64,000 bases of DNA from Anaerolineaceae bacterium. Lineage in GTDB: Bacteria; Chloroflexota; Anaerolineae; Anaerolineales; Anaerolineaceae. Made by a program: the position numbers and the translations under genes. The notes under the pieces are model-generated. The model saw only the letters and a program-made list of their open reading frames with translations, was not told where the DNA came from and ran no database searches. Positions 18,661-27,487 of this stretch are shown here, one piece after another; positions within the stretch are counted from its first letter, which is position 1; each line of letters opens with the position of its first letter. The stretch is taken from the NCBI GenBank assembly GCA_029265815.1, contig JAJUGU010000004.1:1-64000 (forward strand). Reading direction: 5' to 3'.

Positions 18661-19886
18661 ACAAACCCGAAGTACTGGCTGTCATTCCTGCCCGAGGCGG
18701 CTCCAAGGGTATCCCGCGCAAGAATATTAAGCTCTTCGCCGGGTATCCATTGATCAGTTACAGCATCACCGCCGGTTTGCAATCAAAATATGTGACGCGC
18801 ACCATCGTCTCTACTGACGACGAAGAAATTGCGCAGGTGGCCCGTGAGTGGGGGGCTGAAACCCCTTTTCTGCGCCCGGCAGAACTGGCGCAGGACCATA
18901 CAACCGACCTGCCTGTTTTCCAACATGTCCTAAACTGGCTGAAAGAACACGACGGATATATACCCGATCTGGTGATCCAACTGCGGCCGACCTCTCCCAT
19001 TCGTCCGCGCACGTGTATTGATGACGCGGTGGAATTGCTGCTAGCCCACCCTGAAGCAGATTCCGTTCGCGGAGTGGTCTCTAGCGGTCAAAATCCATAT
19101 AAAATGTGGCGTTTGAATGGCTCTGACCAACCGATGACCCCCCTTTTGACTCTTGAAGGCGTTGCGGAGCCCTACAATTCGCCGCGGCAGATTCTGCCGC
19201 CCACTTACTGGCAAACCGGCCATATTGATGTGATCAGACCAAAAGTGATCACTGAACAAAACAGCATGAGTGGTAAAACCATTCTGCCTTATGTCATCGA
19301 TTCGCGTTACACAGTCGATATCGACACCCCCTTCGATTGGGAACGTTACGAATGGCTGGTGCGCAACGGCGGCCTAGACATGGTCGATCCAGCCAGTAAA
19401 CGGCGAAAACTCCCGCAAAAGATCTCACTGGTGGTGATGGATTTTGACGGGGTCATCACTGATAACCGTGTATGGGTGGATGAACAGGGGTTTGAACGCG
19501 TGGCTTCTTCACGGGGTGACAGTATGGGAATACATCTGGTTCGCAAAGCTCTTCCCGTCGAATTCATGGTAATATCCACTGAAACCAACCCCGTGGTCAC
19601 AGCACGCTGCAAAAAGATCGGCGTGGAAGTCTACCAGGGTATCTGGCAGAAAGTGGATGTGCTGCGTGAAGCTCTGCAGCAGAAGAACATTCCACCTGAA
19701 GAGGTCGTTTTCATTGGAAACGATGTCAATGATCTGGGTTGTTTTCGCGAAGTCGGATATGCAGTAGCACCAGCTGACGCTGAAGATGAAGTCAAGCGAA
19801 GCGCTGACCTGGTTCTCCATCGCAATGGAGGCAACGGCGCGGTGAGAGAATTTTGCGATTTGATCCTTCAAACCTATCTGAAATAG
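18654..19886 (+). CDS. Fused acylneuraminate cytidylyltransferase and KdsC-like HAD phosphatase
   Basis: A 410-residue two-domain protein. Residues 1-235 are a CMP-sialate synthetase domain (VIPARGGSKGIPRKNIK, QLRPTSPIRP, YVIDSRYTVDIDTPFDWERYE). Residues about 255-410 are a HAD phosphatase of the KdsC type with all motifs apparent: MDFDGVITD, ISTE, and GNDVNDLGCF. GTG 18654 is chosen over TTG 18645 because GGAGG sits 9 nt before it. The domain order matches vertebrate CMAS, where the phosphatase is degenerate; here it looks intact. It could dephosphorylate a 9-phosphate and then activate the free acid, which is inference. Confidence 0.85.
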   Translation: MVNKPEVLAVIPARGGSKGIPRKNIKLFAGYPLISYSITAGLQSKYVTRTIVSTDDEEIAQVAREWGAETPFLRPAELAQDHTTDLPVFQHVLNWLKEHDGYIPDLVIQLRPTSPIRPRTCIDDAVELLLAHPEADSVRGVVSSGQNPYKMWRLNGSDQPMTPLLTLEGVAEPYNSPRQILPPTYWQTGHIDVIRPKVITEQNSMSGKTILPYVIDSRYTVDIDTPFDWERYEWLVRNGGLDMVDPASKRRKLPQKISLVVMDFDGVITDNRVWVDEQGFERVASSRGDSMGIHLVRKALPVEFMVISTETNPVVTARCKKIGVEVYQGIWQKVDVLREALQQKNIPPEEVVFIGNDVNDLGCFREVGYAVAPADAEDEVKRSADLVLHRNGGNGAVREFCDLILQTYLK

Positions 19887-19908
19887 ACTCTAATATTTGG
19901 AGATTGAC

Positions 19909-20784
19909 ATGAGCCAAGAAGTTCGCATTGGTAACAAACTTGTGGGAGCCGGCCATCCGGCTTACATTGTGGCAGAAATCGGCATCAATCATAATGGTGA
20001 TCTCGGTATTGCCAAGGACCTCATGCAGGCGGCCAAACACGCCGGCGTTGATGCGGTGAAATTTCAAAAACGTACCCCCGAGTTATGCGTTCCGCCTGAA
20101 CAGCGCAACCAGATGCGCGAGACCCCCTGGGGTTACATCACCTACCTGGATTACCGTAATAAGATCGAATTTACCGAAAAAGATTACGATGAAATCGACC
20201 GTTACTCAAAAGAAATTGGCATGGATTGGTTTGCATCGGTGTGGGATGAGCCTTCGGTGGATTTCCTGGAAAAATACAATCCCATCGCATACAAAGTCCC
20301 ATCGGCATCGTTAACCGACCATTCTCTTTTATTACACTTGCGTAAAACCGGGCGCCCTTTGATTCTTTCCACTGGAATGTCAACCTTCGAACAGATCAAA
20401 TCGGCTGTCAAATTGATCGGTGAAGAAAATCTGGTTATCACCCACGCCACGAGTTCTTATCCATGCGACCCCAGTGAACTAAATCTAAGCATGATAAAGA
20501 CCTTAAAAGACACTTTCAACTGTCCGATCGGTTATTCGGGTCATGAGGTAGGCCTGGTCACCTCTGCCGTGGCAGTCGGCCTGGGTGCGTGCATGGTTGA
20601 ACGCCATATCACTCTTGACCGGGCACTCTGGGGTTCCGACCAGGCGGCTTCGGTTGAACCTGGTGGTTTCGAACGCCTGGTAAAATACATCCGCGTGACC
20701 GAAATGGCCATCGGTGACGGTGTGAAAAGAGTGTACGAGAGTGAAATGTCATCATTGAGAAAGTTGAGACGAATTCAGGATTGA
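19909..20784 (+). CDS. NeuB-family nonulosonic acid synthase lacking the SAF domain
   Basis: A 291-residue protein covering only the TIM barrel: VAEIGINHNGD, VDAVKFQKR, KVPSASLTDHSLL, ILSTGMST, HATSSYPCDP, IGYSGHEVGL and ERHITLDRALWGSDQAAS. The C-terminal antifreeze-like domain of the typical ~345-residue NeuB is missing, and the stop is followed at once by the next gene, so this is a natural short form and not a frameshift visible here. ATG 19909 has GGAG 6 nt upstream. It follows the synthetase/phosphatase fusion, suggesting these two make and activate one acid, distinct from that of the 8900-9967 synthase. Confidence 0.85.
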   Translation: MSQEVRIGNKLVGAGHPAYIVAEIGINHNGDLGIAKDLMQAAKHAGVDAVKFQKRTPELCVPPEQRNQMRETPWGYITYLDYRNKIEFTEKDYDEIDRYSKEIGMDWFASVWDEPSVDFLEKYNPIAYKVPSASLTDHSLLLHLRKTGRPLILSTGMSTFEQIKSAVKLIGEENLVITHATSSYPCDPSELNLSMIKTLKDTFNCPIGYSGHEVGLVTSAVAVGLGACMVERHITLDRALWGSDQAASVEPGGFERLVKYIRVTEMAIGDGVKRVYESEMSSLRKLRRIQD

Positions 20785-22391
20785 ATGATCTGATCAAAAG
20801 GGTTGAGCAAGGAATAAAACGGCGCTGGGAGCACCAAAAAGGCAACTGGCGCTGGCAGTCGTTAACCAAAGAAATTGAAAAGAGCGTAAAAACTGATCCC
20901 AACCAGCGTCCAGTAATCCTGTTCAATGCCTCCACCCGACTGCAGAGTATGAGCCAAAACGCTGCGTACTCGATGCTGACAGCAATGAGCCTGCGGATGC
21001 AAGGGGTGCCGGTGATTCAATTTGCGTGTCGTTCCGGATTGTCGCGCTGCGTTCTTGGCAGCAACCGTAATGATTTCTCAAAAACGCCACCCTGTGCATT
21101 GTGCATTAAACAAAGTTTAGCCGTCTTCAAGAATATGAATACGGTTTGGTTCGAGCGGTCTGATGACCCTGTGGTGGCGGCCGAAATTGAGAACCTAACA
21201 ATCGACCAGCTGCAAAAATATCAGCATCAAGGCGAACCGCTTGGTTTTTGGGCGGCAAACTCTCTGCGCTGGTTTATGCGCAGACACCATTTGAAAGACA
21301 GCGACCTCAATCGCCAGTTTTTCAAAGCCTTCATTCTCTCGGGATGGAATGTCTACCAGCAGTTCAGCAAGTTAGTTAATAAAACGAACCCTCAGGCAGT
21401 TGTGCTTTTCAACGGAATGTTCTACCCTGAGGCCGCCGCAAGACAGGTGTGCCTCGAAAAAGGGATCCGGGTGATCACGCACGAAGTTGGATTACGCCCC
21501 TTCACTGCGTTTTTCACCACCGGTGAAGCAACAGCCTATCCGATGAAGATCGACGACGGTTTTCAGCTTACCCCGCAGATGAACGACATTCTGGATGAAT
21601 ACCTTTCTTCGCGGTTCAAAGGTAATTTTTCAATGGCCGGAATTCGTTTCTGGCCTGAAATGAACTCTCTGGATGAGACAATCCTTGCCAGAGTTTCGCA
21701 ATTTAAAAAGCTTGTGCCCGTTTTTACCAACGTGATCTTTGATACCAGCCAGGTGCATGCCAATACCATATTCCCTCACATGTTTGCCTGGCTGGACAAT
21801 GTTCAAAAAACAGCGCAAGAACACCCCGATGTACTCTTTGTCATACGCGCTCATCCAGATGAATGTCGGCCAGGCAAAGAGAGCCTGGAGAGCGTAGCAG
21901 GATGGGTGAAAGAATCGGGCATCAGCGAACTTCCGAATGTCCTCTTCATCGATGCCAATCAATACATCAGTTCCTACGAACTGATCAGACGCGCTCATCT
22001 GGTGATGGTCTACAATTCGACCATCGGACTTGAAGCGACCCTTCTGGGAAAACCTGTTCTGGCTGGCGGGAAGGCGAGATTCACTCAACTTGCCACTGCT
22101 TTTTACCCTTCGTCTGTTGAAGAATATCGTGCTCAATTGAAAAAGATGCTCGATGCGGAAGAAATACCGCTTCCACCAGAATTTATTCGCAACGCCAGAC
22201 GTTTTCTTTATTTCCAACTTTACGCCACTTCACTCGATTTCAGTCATTTCTTGAAAGAAGACAATTTCTGGAAAGGCTATGTCATCGCCAGGTCTTTTCC
22301 GATCAATGATCTGTGCCCAGAGAAATCCACAACCATCAAGGTTTTAATCGATGGGATTTTACACGAAGGTGATTTTTACTACCCACTATGA
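20781..22391 (+). CDS. Capsule-type glycosyltransferase (KpsS-like), second copy
   Basis: A 536-residue protein of the same general type as the one at 3859-5451. It has VFTNVIFDTSQ, a VIRAHPDECRPGKES segment and VYNSTIGLEATLLGKPVLAGG, the donor-site pattern of capsule synthesis GT-B enzymes. The likely start is TTG 20781, overlapping the NeuB stop by 4 bp; the AGGA immediately before it is too close to be an ideal ribosome site, so the start is uncertain. The N-terminal 100 residues contain several cysteines (CALCIKQ). Its place after the NeuB gene suggests it uses a CMP-nonulosonate, which is inference. Confidence 0.65.
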   Translation: MNDLIKRVEQGIKRRWEHQKGNWRWQSLTKEIEKSVKTDPNQRPVILFNASTRLQSMSQNAAYSMLTAMSLRMQGVPVIQFACRSGLSRCVLGSNRNDFSKTPPCALCIKQSLAVFKNMNTVWFERSDDPVVAAEIENLTIDQLQKYQHQGEPLGFWAANSLRWFMRRHHLKDSDLNRQFFKAFILSGWNVYQQFSKLVNKTNPQAVVLFNGMFYPEAAARQVCLEKGIRVITHEVGLRPFTAFFTTGEATAYPMKIDDGFQLTPQMNDILDEYLSSRFKGNFSMAGIRFWPEMNSLDETILARVSQFKKLVPVFTNVIFDTSQVHANTIFPHMFAWLDNVQKTAQEHPDVLFVIRAHPDECRPGKESLESVAGWVKESGISELPNVLFIDANQYISSYELIRRAHLVMVYNSTIGLEATLLGKPVLAGGKARFTQLATAFYPSSVEEYRAQLKKMLDAEEIPLPPEFIRNARRFLYFQLYATSLDFSHFLKEDNFWKGYVIARSFPINDLCPEKSTTIKVLIDGILHEGDFYYPL

Positions 22392-23338
22392 AGAAACCAC
22401 ATTGCTCTATCATTGTCCGGGCATATAACGAAGAAAAACACATCGGCCGCCTGATGCAGGGTATTCTAGAGCAATCCATAAAAGATGTGCAAATCATCCT
22501 GGTCGATTCTGGATCAACAGATAAAACCCGTGAAATTGCTTCTCAATACCCTGTGGATATCGTCGAGATTCAACCACAGGATTTCACCTTTGGTCGATCA
22601 TTGAACATGGGAATTGCACAGGCCAGATCAGATTTGGTCGTCATGGCCAGCGCTCATGTCTACCCGGTTTATCCCGACTGGCTCGAGACACTGCTTGAAC
22701 CTTTCAATGATCAAAAAACAGGGCTCACCTACGGAAAACAACGCGGCGCAGAGACAACCCACTTTTCAGAAAATCAAATCTTCCATCACTGGTACCCAGA
22801 TGAATCGGTTCGAAATCAACGCACACCTTTCTGCAATAACGCCAATTCGGCGATCCGCAGGGAATTATGGGAACGGCACAACTATGACGAATCGCTCCCG
22901 GGGCTCGAAGATCTGGAATGGGGCAAATGGGTGCAAGAACAGGGCTACAACATTTCTTATTGCGCGGATGCTGAAGTGATTCACGTACACAACGAATCTC
23001 TGGCCGGCATCTTCAACCGATACAAACGTGAAGCAATGGCATTCAAGCACATCTACCCGCACGAAACCTTCCGTAAGCGTGACCTGATCCGATTGTTCAC
23101 CCAGAACGTTAGGAGCGATTGGAAAGAAGCCCTCCGCCAGGGGGTTTTTACCAAAAACTGGCTTAAGATTGTCGGTTTCCGCTGGAGGCAGTTTTATGGC
23201 ACCTACCGCGGATACCAGCAATCTGGCCCGCTAACCTGGCAATTAAAAAAGGCCTTTTATTATCCTGGAGGAGCACGTGACAGTGAAAAAGCTCCGCGGC
23301 GGCGCAATGTAGAACCAATTCAGTATAATAAGATGTAA
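22388..23338 (+). CDS. GT2-family glycosyltransferase
   Basis: A 316-residue GT-A enzyme: SIIVRAYNEEKHIGRLM, LVDSGSTDKTREIA, the FGRSLNMGIAQARSDLVVMASAHVYP stretch (the acidic pair of DxD appears as SAH, as in many rhamnosyltransferase-like GT2s) and GLEDLEWGKW, the ED-type catalytic motif. It overlaps the preceding gene by 4 bp. It likely acts at the membrane inner face. The specificity is unknown. Confidence 0.82.
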   Translation: MKKPHCSIIVRAYNEEKHIGRLMQGILEQSIKDVQIILVDSGSTDKTREIASQYPVDIVEIQPQDFTFGRSLNMGIAQARSDLVVMASAHVYPVYPDWLETLLEPFNDQKTGLTYGKQRGAETTHFSENQIFHHWYPDESVRNQRTPFCNNANSAIRRELWERHNYDESLPGLEDLEWGKWVQEQGYNISYCADAEVIHVHNESLAGIFNRYKREAMAFKHIYPHETFRKRDLIRLFTQNVRSDWKEALRQGVFTKNWLKIVGFRWRQFYGTYRGYQQSGPLTWQLKKAFYYPGGARDSEKAPRRRNVEPIQYNKM

Positions 23339-23350
23339 ATCAGGAATCCT

Positions 23351-23638
23351 ATGATCCAAATTGTGGTGGAGTTTACCGGTCTCGCTAAAGCCATTGCTGG
23401 AAAACAGGAAATCACCCTGTCAATTCCAGAGGGAACGACCTACCGCGAGGTTGTTCGCAGGCTCGGAGAGATGTATCCTGGCTTAATTGGAATCCTGATT
23501 GCTGAAGACGGGGAAACCTTTCTCAGTTCTAACATGTTTGTCATCGACGGTGATCTTGCCAATCCCGTGATGATCATGGACCAAAAACCAAAAAATGGTG
23601 AGCATATTCACCTGATGTCGGTAATTACCGGCGGATAG
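23351..23638 (+). CDS. MoaD/ThiS-family sulfur-carrier-like protein with C-terminal Gly-Gly
   Basis: A 95-residue beta-grasp protein. It opens with IVVEFTGLAKAIAGKQEITL and includes the SIPEGTTYREVVRRLGEMYP helix region, both typical of MoaD/ThiS, and ends exactly in VITGG. The terminal Gly-Gly is the residue pair adenylated by an E1-like enzyme and converted to a thiocarboxylate, so the carrier looks functional. No MoeB/ThiF, MoaE or ThiG gene is in the window; the activating enzyme must be elsewhere. Its position, 12 bp after a glycosyltransferase and 24 bp before a CMP-sugar synthetase, suggests sulfur supply or protein tagging within glycan synthesis. That role is not established. Confidence 0.8.
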   Translation: MIQIVVEFTGLAKAIAGKQEITLSIPEGTTYREVVRRLGEMYPGLIGILIAEDGETFLSSNMFVIDGDLANPVMIMDQKPKNGEHIHLMSVITGG

Positions 23639-23662
23639 ACAATAAAAAATTCTGGAGCAGGT

Positions 23663-24340
23663 ATGAAACCAATGATCACGGCTCTCGTGCCAATGAGACA
23701 TCATTCGCAACGTGTGCCTGGTAAAAACTACCGGTTGCTTGATGGCAAGCCGCTTTACCAGCACATCCTTTCCACCCTGCTGCAAGTGCCTGAAATCAGC
23801 CAGATTATGGTGGATACCGACAGCCCGGAGATCATCAAAGGATTGGAGCAGTCCTTCCCTGAAGTGATGGTGATCAATCGGCCTGAATCACTGCGCGCAG
23901 ACACCATTTCGATGAATGACATCCTTTTATATGATATTTCACAGGTTCAGGCTGATCTCTACCTGCAAACCCACTCCACCAACCCGCTATTAACAGCCGC
24001 TACCATCAGCCGCGCCATCCAGACATTGATAGCCGCATTACCAGAAAAAGATTCTTTGTTTTCGGTCACACGGCTGCAAACACGGCTTTATGATTGCAAC
24101 GGCAAAGCGATCAATCACGACCCAAAAGTTCTCATTCAAACTCAGGATCTTCCTCCGGTGTACGAGGAAAATTCCTGTATTTATATCTTTCCACCAGAAA
24201 CTTTGAAAAGGAACCGTACCCGCATCGGCGAACGGCCTATCCTCTTCGAGACCGATCCAGATGAATCCTGGGATATCGATGAAGAGATCGACTTCAAGCT
24301 GGTCGAATTAATCTTGACTGCCAGAAAGCAAATGAAGTAG
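23663..24340 (+). CDS. CMP-sugar synthetase-like cytidylyltransferase, third in locus
   Basis: A 225-residue PF02348-type protein: ALVPMRHHSQRVPGKNYR replaces the more usual ARxGSKR loop but keeps the basic and Gly pattern, followed by LQTHSTNPLLTAATI and a C-terminal SWDIDEEIDFKLVE typical of acylneuraminate cytidylyltransferases. GGAGCAGGT lies upstream of ATG 23663. It stands 4 bp before the next gene. Three such enzymes in one locus imply at least two different activated acids, or that one member has diverged. Confidence 0.78.
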   Translation: MKPMITALVPMRHHSQRVPGKNYRLLDGKPLYQHILSTLLQVPEISQIMVDTDSPEIIKGLEQSFPEVMVINRPESLRADTISMNDILLYDISQVQADLYLQTHSTNPLLTAATISRAIQTLIAALPEKDSLFSVTRLQTRLYDCNGKAINHDPKVLIQTQDLPPVYEENSCIYIFPPETLKRNRTRIGERPILFETDPDESWDIDEEIDFKLVELILTARKQMK

Positions 24341-24344
24341 AAAC

Positions 24345-26429
24345 ATGCGCTGGAAGAATCTGATAGGACAGATTGGGATCTTTTTTCTTGGGTTTTGCGG
24401 CAGTTTGTATGTTGCGTTAACCCCGGCCAATAGCATGATGAACTGGTACAGTATAGACGACGCCTTTTATTATTATAAAGTGGCGCAAAATGTCCTATCG
24501 GGGTATGGCTTTTCTTTTGATCAAATCAACCTGACGAACGGCTTTCACCCGCTTTGGATGATCATTTGCCTGTGTGTATTCGGTTTAAGCAAAGTTAACC
24601 TCTTACTACCGTTACGCGTTCTGATTCTTGTCAGTGGAACACTCAACGGTCTCACCGGTGTTTTTCTTTACGGTCTCTTGAAAAAATACCTCCATCCTGC
24701 CGCGGCGGTGCTTGGCGCAGTGGTGTGGATGATGCTGCCATCCGTGTACAACACAACGGCTGTTCACGGTATGGAAGCGATCATCAGCGCGTTTTTTCTG
24801 GTGCTTTTTCTTTCGCAGTGTGTCAATTTGATTCAATCCCCCTCCCAATCCAAATCGAAACGGATCTTAAGCCTGCTGCTGGCAGGGCTGCTGGCTTCAT
24901 TATTTATCCTCAGCCGCCTCGACAATGTTTTTGTGGCATTCGTGGTCGGAATGTTCCTGATTCTGAGAGTTCAGCGCATGAACCGGCTGCTGGTTTTTGA
25001 TATGGTAGCAATCTTGATCGCAGCAATCCTCGCCTGGATCATGCGGTTCGGTGCCAATCCCAATACCTTAAATACTTACTCAATGTACCCCTTGTTGCTC
25101 ATTGGGTTATTGACCAAACCGGTGATCCTATTTTTCATGGGCTTCTATTCACCATCGATCAAGGATAGTCTGCTAAAGTTCATCCTTCGACTGGGAATAT
25201 CGAGCCTGTTATTCGTGGGGGTTGAATTTTTACTGCAGCTCTTGCTGCGAAACCTGGGGTTTAACCTCCTTGTGTCGCGTTCGGTGATTCTGCTGGATGC
25301 CATCGTCTCAATTGCACTGATCGGTCTTCTGCGGTTATTCTATTTTCCAAAACAATCCGTTTCTCAAATCCCGTCATCGCCCTGGCAATCGTTTCGAAAT
25401 TGGCTCAAACGCGATCTGGGTAGAATCTTCGCAGATGGGTTGGTTTTTGCTGCCCCGGTGATTCTGATTATCGGTACATACCTGGGAATAAACAAGCTCC
25501 TTTTTGGCACCTTTGCCCCCGTCAGCGGCCAGATTAAAGCATGGTGGGGTGTGCTCTCTAATACCGTTTATACCGAAACCCATACGCTTGTGGATCTGCT
25601 TGGTCTAAGTCCCTCAAGCGGAAACGGCCCATGGTCGCTGCTGACCTCTCCCATCGCAAAAATCTCGCTCGCAATAGTAAATTTTGATGGGCCAGAGACC
25701 AAAGCACTGCCCACAAGGCTCTTCCTGTCTCTCACTTTGATCATTTTTATTCTACTGGTATTCCTCCTTTCCAGAAAAAACGGCCTTCTGGCACGAAAAT
25801 CCTTTACCCTGTTGGTTCCAGCGCTGATTATTGGCTGTTTCTTACAGATCACCAATTACACAGCCCGCAGCTATGCCCATACGCGCTTCTGGTACTGGAT
25901 CGTGGAAAGTTTCGTACTCGTGCTGCTGGGAGCCATTTTTAGTTCATACTTTTTTGAAAAACTCAGGTCGTGGACAAAATCAGAAGTGACTAACCTGGTT
26001 CTTTTGATGCTGGGAACCTTCCTGGTTATCTTTTTGCATACCCGGTTCATCTTAAACTTATCTCCGCAGTATGTGGCGCCAGAACACGAAGACGATTATC
26101 TGCTGGCTATCAGGGAACTTGAGAAATACACTGATGAGGGTTCACTGATTGGAATGACCGGTGGTGGAACAACAGCGTATTTCATTCAAAACCGCACAAT
26201 CGTTAACCTGGATGGTCTGATCAACAGCGCGGAATATTTTCAGGCGATGAAAACAGGAACTGCCGGAGAATTTCTGGATAAGCTGCCACTGGATTATGTA
26301 TATGGCAAACCCTATGCCCTGTATGAGACCGAACCTTACGCTGAAATTTTTGCAGACCGCCTTGAACCGGTGGGGTTCATCCACGGAGGAGAGGCTTTCA
26401 CGCTTTATAAATACATCTCGGTTCGATAA
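24345..26429 (+). CDS. Polytopic membrane glycosyltransferase-like protein (GT-C fold)
   Basis: A 694-residue protein with about a dozen hydrophobic segments and a C-terminal extracytoplasmic portion of roughly 110 residues. The first loop carries YSIDDAFYYYKVAQN (residues 35-49), whose Asp pair is in the place of the catalytic acidic residues of GT-C enzymes such as ArnT/PMT. GT-C enzymes use lipid-phosphate sugars on the outer membrane face. It is therefore likely to decorate the glycan or a surface acceptor after export. No close family is recognised. Confidence 0.6.
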   Translation: MRWKNLIGQIGIFFLGFCGSLYVALTPANSMMNWYSIDDAFYYYKVAQNVLSGYGFSFDQINLTNGFHPLWMIICLCVFGLSKVNLLLPLRVLILVSGTLNGLTGVFLYGLLKKYLHPAAAVLGAVVWMMLPSVYNTTAVHGMEAIISAFFLVLFLSQCVNLIQSPSQSKSKRILSLLLAGLLASLFILSRLDNVFVAFVVGMFLILRVQRMNRLLVFDMVAILIAAILAWIMRFGANPNTLNTYSMYPLLLIGLLTKPVILFFMGFYSPSIKDSLLKFILRLGISSLLFVGVEFLLQLLLRNLGFNLLVSRSVILLDAIVSIALIGLLRLFYFPKQSVSQIPSSPWQSFRNWLKRDLGRIFADGLVFAAPVILIIGTYLGINKLLFGTFAPVSGQIKAWWGVLSNTVYTETHTLVDLLGLSPSSGNGPWSLLTSPIAKISLAIVNFDGPETKALPTRLFLSLTLIIFILLVFLLSRKNGLLARKSFTLLVPALIIGCFLQITNYTARSYAHTRFWYWIVESFVLVLLGAIFSSYFFEKLRSWTKSEVTNLVLLMLGTFLVIFLHTRFILNLSPQYVAPEHEDDYLLAIRELEKYTDEGSLIGMTGGGTTAYFIQNRTIVNLDGLINSAEYFQAMKTGTAGEFLDKLPLDYVYGKPYALYETEPYAEIFADRLEPVGFIHGGEAFTLYKYISVR

Positions 26430-26500
26430 TTTACAGGTCGGTATTCCCGGTTAGAGACGGTTATAATTAGGCAGCAAAATCGAATTTTAAGAGGTGAACG

Positions 26501-27469
26501 ATGCCTGTTGTCCTATTAACCGCTCCTTACATGATCCCATTCTCGGATCGTTTTATTCCCGTTCTTTCACATTTCGGTGTAGAAGCGATCTGCCCGGCAG
26601 TGAACGAACGATTGGAAGAACAGGATTTATTGCAGTATGCCGGAAAGTTCGATGGTACCATCTGCGGTGATGACCGCTATACGCGCAGAGTGCTTGAAGC
26701 ATGCAGCCCGCGGTTGAAAGTGATCGCAAAATGGGGCACTGGCACCGATTCAATTGACCACACAGCCTGCGCAGATCTGGGGATACAGATCAGGAACACT
26801 CCTAACGCCTTTACGCTCCCGGTTGCCGATAGTGTAATGGGCTATATTCTTGCTTTTGCACGCCGTCAACCCTGGATGGACAGGGCTATGAAATCAGGCG
26901 AGTGGAAGAAAATCCCTGGCCGGTCGCTTTCAGAATCTACCCTGGGTGTGATTGGGGTAGGAAACATCGGAAAGGCCGTTTTGCGGCGGGCGAGAGCCTT
27001 TGGGATGACGCTTCTTGGAAACGATATCGTTCCTATCCCGAGAGATTTCTTACTCGAAAACAATGTAAAAAGCGTATCGCTTGAAGAACTCGTCAGCCAG
27101 GCTGATTTTGTGAGTGTCAATTGTGATTTGAACCCCACTTCGTATCACCTGATCAATAAAAGGGTGCTTGACCTGATGAAACCTGATGCGGTGTTGATCA
27201 ACACAGCGCGGGGGCCAATTGTGGATGAAAGTGCGCTGGTGGATGCGCTGCTTGAAAAAAAGATTGCTGGAGCGGCAATGGATGTGTTCGAGCAAGAACC
27301 GCTCCCGGCTTCTTCACCCTTAATGAAAATGGATAACGTCATGCTTGCCCCGCACAATTCAAATTCGAGCCCGGCGGCATGGGAAAATGTCCACTGGAAC
27401 ACGATCCGCAATCTCTTGATCGGACTGCAGATCGATCCTTCTGACCTTGAAATAATTCGCAATCAATGA
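26501..27469 (+). CDS. D-isomer-specific 2-hydroxyacid dehydrogenase (SerA-like)
   Basis: A 322-residue NAD-dependent dehydrogenase. The nucleotide-binding loop GVIGVGNIGKAVLRRA, the catalytic Arg in INTARGPIVDE, Glu in EQEPLP and His in LAPHNSNSS are all present. AAGAGGTGAACG precedes ATG 26501. In the context of sugar synthesis it might supply a keto- or hydroxy-acid or a glycerate-derived substituent; the sequence alone only supports a D-2-hydroxyacid substrate. A 71-bp gap upstream carries a TATAAT at 26462-26467 without a good -35. Confidence 0.8.
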   Translation: MPVVLLTAPYMIPFSDRFIPVLSHFGVEAICPAVNERLEEQDLLQYAGKFDGTICGDDRYTRRVLEACSPRLKVIAKWGTGTDSIDHTACADLGIQIRNTPNAFTLPVADSVMGYILAFARRQPWMDRAMKSGEWKKIPGRSLSESTLGVIGVGNIGKAVLRRARAFGMTLLGNDIVPIPRDFLLENNVKSVSLEELVSQADFVSVNCDLNPTSYHLINKRVLDLMKPDAVLINTARGPIVDESALVDALLEKKIAGAAMDVFEQEPLPASSPLMKMDNVMLAPHNSNSSPAAWENVHWNTIRNLLIGLQIDPSDLEIIRNQ

Positions 27470-27487
27470 CGAGGAGTGATTAAAACA

